The notes below the pieces were generated by a model. That model was given only the letters and a program-made list of their open reading frames with translations. It ran no database searches and was not told the DNA's origin. Source: an uncultured Clostridia bacterium (GTDB lineage: Bacteria; Bacillota; Clostridia; Lachnospirales; Lachnospiraceae). Taken from it: DNA of 8,300 nt. Below are positions 1 to 5,000 of this stretch, in pieces (position 1 is the stretch's first letter; every line of letters starts with the position of its first letter). The stretch is taken from contig CAMORF010000090.1 of the NCBI GenBank assembly GCA_946623485.1, positions 1-8,300 on the forward strand, in the 5' to 3' direction. The position numbers and the translations under genes were made by a program.

Positions 1-1
1 C

Positions 2-595
2 CGTCTGTGGAAGGTGCTGAACCGGATCCGGAGGAAGAACCGGGAACACGGCCCGAAGAGTGCGGAAAATCTCTGGAAGTATGCCGTGCGCTGTAATGAG
101 GAACTCTCGAAAAAGACAGCTTCAGCCATTGTAAGGTTCGCGCAGGAGAATCATGCGGATGTGATCGTATTCGAGCACCTGGAAATGAAGGGGAAGATCC
201 GTGGAAAACGGAAGATGCGCCTGCATATATGGAAGAAACGCGGAGTGCAGAAGACCTGTGCGCACATGGCACACCGGATAGGGATGCGGATCGCACATGT
301 ATGCGCCTGGAAGACGAGCGCCCTTGCCTGTGACGGTTCAGGAAAAGTGGAGAGGGATCCCGACAACTACAGCCTTTGTACGTTCAGAAACGGAAAGAGA
401 TATAACTGCGACCTTTCAGCGTCCTATAATATAGGGGCGAGGTACTTTATCAGGGAACTAACAAAACCCATGCCGGTGACGGCATGGTCCGTACTGGAGG
501 CAGAAGTCCCTGCAGTACGGCGCAGAAGCTCATGTGTTTATGCAGACCTGGCCAGGCTCCACACAGTAATGTGTGAGAATGGCTGGACAGCATAG
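2..595 (+). CDS. tnpB: TnpB, RNA-guided nuclease of IS200/IS605 elements, 5'-truncated by window edge
   Basis: The frame is open from base 2, so the gene begins upstream; the GTG at 14 is only an internal codon. TnpB is an RNA-guided DNA nuclease related to Cas12 that uses an RNA made from the element's right end. Numbering residues from the GTG at 14, the RuvC-II glutamate is E54 in VIVFEHLEMKG and the RuvC-III aspartate is D133 in NCDLSASYNIGARYF. The RuvC-I aspartate would be upstream of the window. The zinc-finger region between E54 and D133 is reduced: only C106, C122 and C132 are present, without the usual CxxC pairs. The stretch before E54 (NLWKYAVRCNEELSKKTAS) fits the helical part of the family. 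The last 60 or so residues follow the RuvC-III motif and are encoded by DNA that also folds into RNA hairpins. The visible catalytic residues are intact and there is no frameshift, so the 3' part looks functional. Confidence 0.85.
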   Translation, partial: RLWKVLNRIRRKNREHGPKSAENLWKYAVRCNEELSKKTASAIVRFAQENHADVIVFEHLEMKGKIRGKRKMRLHIWKKRGVQKTCAHMAHRIGMRIAHVCAWKTSALACDGSGKVERDPDNYSLCTFRNGKRYNCDLSASYNIGARYFIRELTKPMPVTAWSVLEAEVPAVRRRSSCVYADLARLHTVMCENGWTA

Positions 596-766
596 ATGCA
601 GGCAGGCACGCTGCGGATTACCTCCTGCGTGGCGATGGAGATACGTAACAGTAACCGGAACTAAGCAGGAGGCGTATCCGCAGGTGCGTTAGTCCGGCCG
701 CCTAAAGCGGCCCTGTGGCGTAAGCCGCAGAATGGAAGCACGTGAATTTATTCATGTGAGCTTCAC
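468..766 (+). ncRNA. Omega RNA (reRNA) scaffold of the TnpB element
   Basis: A run of strong hairpins crosses the tnpB stop codon. H1 is an 8-bp perfect stem at 468-475/480-487 with GTGA loop. H2 is an 8-bp stem at 489-496/513-520. H3 is a 6-bp stem at 560-565/570-575 with GTAA loop. H4 is a long stem at 611-618 plus 621-628 paired with 665-672 plus 676-683. H5 is 696-701/707-712 with loop CTAAA. H6 is 713-719/724-730 with GTAA loop. H7 is the right-end hairpin at 735-764. Three loops (H1, H3, H6) are GNRA type, which argues for a folded RNA rather than chance. CCGG-A-ACT in the H4 loop (655-662) can pair with AGTCCGG (691-697), giving a possible pseudoknot at the cost of the outer two pairs of H5. 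Known omega RNAs derive from the 3' end of tnpB plus the right end. The 5' boundary here is only the first hairpin seen. Confidence 0.72.
735..764 (+). repeat. Right-end hairpin of the IS element
   Basis: GAAGC (735-739) pairs with GCTTC (760-764), and ACGTGAAT (740-747) pairs with ATTCATGT (750-757) with one G-T pair. The loop is TT and a GA bulge (758-759) sits between the two stems. In IS200/IS605 elements such a subterminal imperfect hairpin is what the Y1 transposase recognises, and in the RNA it is the last scaffold element before the guide. Confidence 0.7.
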
Positions 767-782
767 CTTTCAAAATGAATTG
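767..782 (+). other. Presumed guide segment of the omega RNA, from IS-flanking host DNA
   Basis: In TnpB systems the RNA continues past the right end, and the first 16 or so flanking nucleotides act as guide. If the element ends at 766 the guide is 767-782, with a 20-nt version running to 786, the last base of the repressor stop codon. If the end is at 773 the guide shifts 7 nt to the right. This is an inference from family biology. Confidence 0.4.
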
Positions 783-785
783 CCT

Positions 786-1811
786 TTAGGGCGTGCTGCG
801 CCCCCAGACCGGTGAAGTCTTCACATAGGTCCAGTGATAGGGAAACTCCGGATTGCGGATCCGCTCCGTCAGCAGGGAGGCTGCAAGTTTCCCGATGTCT
901 GCGCTTGGAATTGACGCTGTGGTCAGGGAAGGCTCAACGATAGCGGCTTCCGGCGATCCGTCGAAGCCGGCGATCATTATATCATCAGGGATGGACAACC
1001 CTTTCTTTTTGAGGGCGGTCATCAGGTGGATGCCGATATAGTCGTTGGCACAGGCAAAGGCGTCCGGCAGTTCAGGGATCTCAGAGAGCTGTTCGAGAAG
1101 CCACTCCGTATCTCCGTATAGTTCACTGTCTTCCTTCAGAATGCAAAGCGTTTTGTCGACCGACAGGCCGGCATCGCCGAGGGCCGCGCAAAAGCCGACC
1201 CACCGCTCATAGAAGCTGTTGCAGTGCCCGATATCACCAACAAAGCCGAGGCGCTTTGCGCCGCCTTCGATCATGCGTTTTACGAGAGCGATCTCGCTGG
1301 AAATATTTTCCATCGAGACAAAGTCGCAACCGATCAGGGCCTTGTTGGTCCGGGCATATCCGTCGACAAAAAGCGTCGGTTTATGCAGGGTGCAGATTGC
1401 GTCGATATAGTCGCGGTCAAATAGTTCGATTCCCAGGATTCCGGTGGTCTGCTCCAGGTCAAGATGAGGGGGCAGGGATTTCTCCTCGATTTCCTCCGGG
1501 GAAACTTTGTACATCTGCATGGTATAGCCGGCCCGGGAAATGTGGTCGGTGAAGCTTGTGATAAAGTAGGCACCAAAATTATGGCTCAGCAGCTTATTCT
1601 GCGTGAGCACCGCAATCGTCCCGCCGTACACCACGGCGGGCTCTTCTTTTGCCGGGAGCTGGTAATAACCGAGCTGCCGAGCCTTCTCAAGCACCATCTT
1701 TCTGGTTGCTTCCGGAACTTCCCCCCGCTCATTGAATATTTTGGAAACCGTATTACGTGATAATCCGCAGGCATCGGCGATGTCCTGCATGGTGATTCTC
1801 TTCATCGCCAT
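786..1811 (-). CDS. LacI-family transcriptional repressor (341 aa)
   Basis: This is a DNA-binding sugar-responsive regulator of normal length for the LacI/GalR family. Residues 6-27 form the N-terminal helix-turn-helix (TMQDIADACGLSRNTVSKIFN), followed by the hinge region with ARQLGYY near 44-50. Residues 65-335 form the periplasmic-binding-protein-like sensor: TIAVLTQNKLL opens the first subdomain, and DAFACANDYIGIHLMTALKK (250-269) and IPDDIMIAGFDG (274-285) are family signatures. EPSLTTASIPSADIGKLAASL marks the dimer-side C-terminal part. The end, PVWGRSTP, matches typical LacI ends, so the nearby IS has not clipped it. I chose the ATG at 1811 because GGAAGG (1819-1824 on the complement) lies 7 nt upstream; the ATG two codons later would be 13 nt away. 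The gene is divergent from the lipoprotein operon, which is its likely target. The effector cannot be read from the sequence; given the neighbours, a sugar or phosphosugar is likely. Confidence 0.92.
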   Translation of the reverse strand: MAMKRITMQDIADACGLSRNTVSKIFNERGEVPEATRKMVLEKARQLGYYQLPAKEEPAVVYGGTIAVLTQNKLLSHNFGAYFITSFTDHISRAGYTMQMYKVSPEEIEEKSLPPHLDLEQTTGILGIELFDRDYIDAICTLHKPTLFVDGYARTNKALIGCDFVSMENISSEIALVKRMIEGGAKRLGFVGDIGHCNSFYERWVGFCAALGDAGLSVDKTLCILKEDSELYGDTEWLLEQLSEIPELPDAFACANDYIGIHLMTALKKKGLSIPDDIMIAGFDGSPEAAIVEPSLTTASIPSADIGKLAASLLTERIRNPEFPYHWTYVKTSPVWGRSTP

Positions 1812-1852
1812 GGCATATCCTTCCCATTGGTTTTACTGTTGTGTGTTACTTG

Positions 1853-1881
1853 ATGATAACATGGGCGCAATAGGAAAGCAA
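1853..1881 (-). promoter_or_regulatory. Candidate promoter of the LacI-family gene
   Basis: On the minus strand TTGCTT (complement of 1876-1881) is followed after 17 bp by TATCAT (complement of 1853-1858), placing the start of transcription near 1846 and a leader of about 35 nt. It matches the housekeeping consensus at four of six positions in each box. The upstream palindrome at 1883-1899 abuts the -35 box, so autoregulation is plausible. Confidence 0.5.
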
Positions 1882-1882
1882 G

Positions 1883-1899
1883 GTTTACAAAATGTAAAC
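1883..1899. promoter_or_regulatory. Operator O1, perfect 17-bp palindrome
   Basis: The sequence is GTTTACA-AAA-TGTAAAC: two 7-bp inverted arms around AAA. An identical copy occurs at 1987-2003, the other side of the rightward promoter. It lies upstream of that promoter's -35 and directly upstream of the leftward -35. The local LacI-family protein is the obvious candidate binder, although binding is inferred. Confidence 0.75.
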
Positions 1900-1918
1900 T
1901 AATTTAATGAAAAATTAA

Positions 1919-1935
1919 GTTTACAATTGGTTGAC
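1919..1935. promoter_or_regulatory. Degenerate operator-like site overlapping the -35 box
   Basis: GTTTACAATTGGTTGAC matches the operator at 12 of 17 positions: the left arm is complete and the right arm is poor. Its last five bases are the first five bases of the TTGACA -35 box. It could be a weak auxiliary site that places repressor on the promoter itself. Confidence 0.4.
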
Positions 1936-1959
1936 ATAATATATGTGCAAATCTATACT
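1931..1959 (+). promoter_or_regulatory. Housekeeping (sigma-A/sigma-70) promoter of the lipoprotein operon
   Basis: TTGACA (1931-1936), a 17-bp spacer, then TATACT (1954-1959). The -35 is perfect and the -10 has five of six consensus bases. Transcription should start near 1966, giving a leader of about 64 nt that contains the second full operator. The AT-rich stretch 1900-1928 could serve as an UP element. Such a strong promoter flanked by operators implies tight repression without inducer. Confidence 0.85.
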
Positions 1960-1974
1960 AAAAAGTGTGCAAAT
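1944..1974 (+). repeat. 9-bp direct repeat around the -10 box
   Basis: TGTGCAAAT occurs at 1944-1952 and 1966-1974, a 22-bp period (about two helical turns), with the TATACT box between the copies. The same-face spacing suggests a binding site for a protein that recognises tandem half-sites, but no such regulator is in the window. Confidence 0.4.
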
Positions 1975-1986
1975 ACCAATTGTCAA

Positions 1987-2003
1987 GTTTACAAAATGTA
2001 AAC
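1987..2003. promoter_or_regulatory. Operator O3, identical to O1
   Basis: The 17-bp palindrome GTTTACAAAATGTAAAC lies about 20 bp downstream of the predicted transcription start and 13 bp before the ribosome binding site. Its centre (1995) is 104 bp from the centre of O1 (1891), close to ten helical turns, so the two sites face the same way and are suited to looping across the promoter. A repressor here would also block an elongating polymerase. Confidence 0.75.
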
Positions 2004-2015
2004 AATGAGCAAACA

Positions 2016-2023
2016 GGGAGGAG
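2016..2023 (+). promoter_or_regulatory. Ribosome binding site of the 1939-aa lipoprotein gene
   Basis: GGGAGGAG contains a full GGAGG (2017-2021) 8 nt before the ATG at 2030. It fixes the start, which is also the one that gives a proper lipoprotein signal peptide. Confidence 0.85.
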
Positions 2024-2029
2024 ACCTCA

Positions 2030-2092
2030 ATGAAACGCAGAAGAAGCTTGATCGCGTTGCTTCTCATGCTGGCTCTTTTGGTCAGTGCTTGC
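2030..2092 (+). other. Type II (lipoprotein) signal sequence and lipobox of the giant lipoprotein
   Basis: Residues 1-21: a basic start (K2, R3, R4, R5), a leucine-rich core (7-17) and the lipobox VSAC with C21 as the residue to be lipidated and become the mature N-terminus. V at -3 is less usual than L but is tolerated in the family consensus. Confidence 0.85.
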
Positions 2093-5000
2093 AGTCAGAC
2101 AGCACCGACAAAGCAAGCAGGGGAAGAAGCTGTAGAAGCAGAAGCGGAAGCTGTTTCCACAGAGGAAGCAGGAGGAGATGACTATTCGGATTTGATGCAG
2201 CCTTTCCAGTCGCTGCCGGAAGACGCTGATGTACGGCCGCAGGCGGAAAACAGGGACGAAGTGACGCCGACCAAAGTGGCGACCACAATGTTCCGCGCCA
2301 AATTCGAAGGAAACGATGTCCAGGGAAGCGGCGAGGCTGTCGACGGCGTCTATCGTTTCAATGCGACGAAGACCGACGGAGAATCCTGGCATGTCAAGCT
2401 TGAATGCAACTACCCTACGGTAGCCGGACGGGATTATTTTGTGACTTACCGTTTTAACTCTAATGTTTCCGGAACGGTCAAGTTCGGTGATTTCCAGGAG
2501 TTCCAGATCCATAAGGGAGACAACAGCATCACCGGAATTATGATCGCGAACAGCGGCACGAGCTACCTTGACCTGCAGCTCGGCATGCTGCCTGCGTTTA
2601 CGATCGACTTTAAAGAGATTGAGGTGGAAGAGTACGCGGACGAAGTTGAGTACGAGAACGCGCTTCCCGCCCCGATCAATTTTGAGCGTGAATCCATCGT
2701 TTATGAGAAGCACGACCAGGGCTATGCTGTGCTCCTTGGACGCAGCAGTGATACTGTGAATGTCAACTACATCGCTTCGTCTTTCGATGCCGGTGTGTGG
2801 AAATCCAGACTTTATGTCAAAACAGGCCTGTATCCGGAACTGGGTACGCGCTACCGCATCCTTGCCGATGTGATGTGCGAGGAAAGCATGCCGTTTGAGG
2901 TCCTCTTCAACAATGGAGACGAGGAAAAGGGCTACGGAGCTCTTTACGGTCAGGAGCTGACCGGCGGCGAAGTGAAAACATGCGAAGCGGTGATCAGCGG
3001 AAGCGGAGACGGCGATGAGCTGATCCTGCAGTTCTCTCTGGGTGAAGCGCCGGAGGGAAGCGTGGTGGTCATCGGCAATGTCCGCGTGGAGAAGATCAAT
3101 GATCACTATACGAATGTCCTCCCCGAGGGCTTTGCACTAAATAAATCTGTCTTTACAGGAAAGACTTTTGAAGAACTTGTTCCCGATTCTTTCGACAAAA
3201 TATCGCTCCCCGTCACGTTCTATTCGGGCACAGATTCGATCTATGAACAGCACGACGACGGATATGTTGTAGACGTGGAAGAGGGCGCATCGAGCGCCAC
3301 AATGTTCATCCGGAAGGCACCGTCCAATCCGGGCGACCGCGGTGTGTGGAAGGCCAAACTCTATGCGGCCACAGACGCGAACCTGAAAGCCGGTACGAGC
3401 TATCTGATCAAGTATGACCTGACAGCTGCCAAAGACCAGGCTGAATACGAAGCCTGCTTCGACGGCGACACCGAGAACGCTTACGGCGCACTTTACGGCC
3501 GCAGCCTGAAAGCCGGCCAGACTGACCACGTCGAAATGTTCCTCACCCCGGACACCAACGGCGGACCTCTGACGATCCGTCTGCAGCTGGGCAAGACCGA
3601 TACCGCAGCCGGCAATACTTTTACACTCAGCAATGTCAGTGTGGAATCTGTCCAGGTGGAATACAATAATATTCTTCCGTCCGACTTCTCCTACAACACG
3701 GGCAACAGTGACCCGCAGCCGGAGACGGAATATAAGAGTGTTCTTCCCGATGATTTCTCCTATCAGTCCGGAACAAATGTGTACGAACAGCACTCAGACG
3801 GGTATACCCAGAGTGTTTCTTCCGATGGGACCAGTGCGACCCTGAATATCACGGAGGCTCCTTCCGATGGCAGGGAAGTCTGGAAGTCCAGCATGCTGAT
3901 CGATACCGGCGTCACACCGGAGGCCGGCAAGAAATATGCCGTTATCTTCGATATCACCGCGCAGAAAGATCAGGCGTATGAGATCTGCTTCAGCGGCGCA
4001 GAAGAAAAGACCTATGGAGCACTGTATGGCCAGAACCTGACGGCAGGTATCACATCGGGAATCAACTATACCTTTATACCGGAAACTGTCGACGGATCTC
4101 TGACCCTCAAACTCCAGCTTGGCAACACCGCTGACACCGAAGGAAATAACATTACAGTGAGTAACCTTAAGATCGCTGAAGTGATCAACGGGGAAGGCAC
4201 TTCTGTTCTGCCGGATTCCTTTGCTTATCCTACGGTCAGCGATTCCGAGCCGGACGAAGACGGTTATGTAGAAATTAGTCTTCCGGAATTGACAGCCACC
4301 GAGGAACATGACGAGGGATATGTACAGTCGGTCGATGGAACGACTCTTGTGATCAGTACAGTTCCGGCACCGGAAACCGGTGTGTGGAACTCGAGATTTT
4401 TCGTAGATACCGAAACGCCTCTGGAAGCGGGGACACACTATAAGGTTACAGCAAGTGTTTCTTCGGATAAGGCTTTTGATTTCGAGATCTGCTACAACAA
4501 CGGCTCTGAGGAAAAGGGCTATGGCGCTCTGTACGGCCAGAGCATCTCGGCAGGCGCGGAAGAAGACTATGTCTGTGAATTTGACGTTCCCGAAGATGCA
4601 TCCACCGATAATCTGGTCCTCCAGTTCCAGGTGGGCAAGAGCCCTGCGAACAACACCATCACGATCGATGGTTTGACGGTGGAAAAATTCGTCCCGGCTC
4701 ATCAGGAAGAGACGATCATCCCGGGAGGATACAGCGACGTAGCGGTCGATCTTTCTGATGTATGGGATAGCTGTGACGATGGCTATGTGCAGACACGCAA
4801 TGGCAGTTCCCTTACGATCACTGCCGTCCCTGAAGCTGACGCCGGCGTTTGGAAATCCAAACTGTTTGTCAGAACCGGTGTGGAGCTTGAAGCAAATACT
4901 AAGTATAAGGTTGTTGCAGACGTTTCCTCCAGCAAGAAAATGAGCTTCGAGATCTGCCTCAACAATGGAGAGGAAGAGAAAGGCTTTGACGCACTTTACG

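Larger units (their letters stand above)
1..766 (+). mobile_element. IS200/IS605-family element, right-hand part (left end outside window)
   Basis: This segment carries the 3' portion of a tnpB gene followed by a structured non-coding tail and a terminal hairpin, the usual order at the right end of IS605- and IS1341-type elements. No tnpA (Y1 transposase) is visible; it would lie upstream or be absent. The right boundary is inferred, not proven. The hairpin at 735-764 is followed by TTCAC (762-766), which sits where related elements such as ISDra2 end in a similar short sequence, so I place the end at 766. A TCAA at 770-773 is the alternative. These elements make no target duplication, so none was expected. 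The element lies convergent to, and just beyond, the 3' end of the repressor gene. Confidence 0.75.
1923..1983. repeat. 9-bp inverted repeat framing the promoter core
   Basis: ACAATTGGT (1923-1931) and ACCAATTGT (1975-1983) are exact inverted copies 43 bp apart. One arm touches the -35 box and the other lies just downstream of the expected start of transcription. This could be a second regulator's paired half-sites or chance in AT-rich DNA. Confidence 0.45.

Noticed and set aside
14..16. GTG as the tnpB start
   Set aside because: The frame stays open to base 2 with family-like residues (RLWK), and the RuvC-I domain is missing, so the real start is upstream.
151..366. Minus-strand 71-codon frame inside tnpB
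   Set aside because: It is antisense to tnpB catalytic motifs and has no start signals.
735..764. Right-end hairpin acting as an intrinsic terminator for either gene
   Set aside because: Plus-strand sequence after it has only a short TTT and the minus-strand side has no T run, so it does not look like a terminator.
770..773. TCAA as the right end of the IS
   Set aside because: It is possible, but TTCAC at 762-766 lies directly after the hairpin as in related elements, so I kept TCAA as the second choice.
1219..1760. Overlapping plus-strand open frames inside the repressor gene
   Set aside because: They are antisense to a clear LacI-family gene, lack ribosome binding sites and encode low-quality protein.
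1803..1805. Alternative ATG for the repressor (third codon)
   Set aside because: Its distance of 13 nt from GGAAGG is too long; the ATG at 1811 is 7 nt away.
2027..3106. Long minus-strand open frame opposite the lipoprotein gene (similar ones at 3137-3793, 3794-4702, 5446-5772 and 5921-6535)
   Set aside because: Each lies fully opposite a continuous, motif-rich reading frame. Their products show no recognisable domain and recur in similar form because the underlying gene is repetitive.
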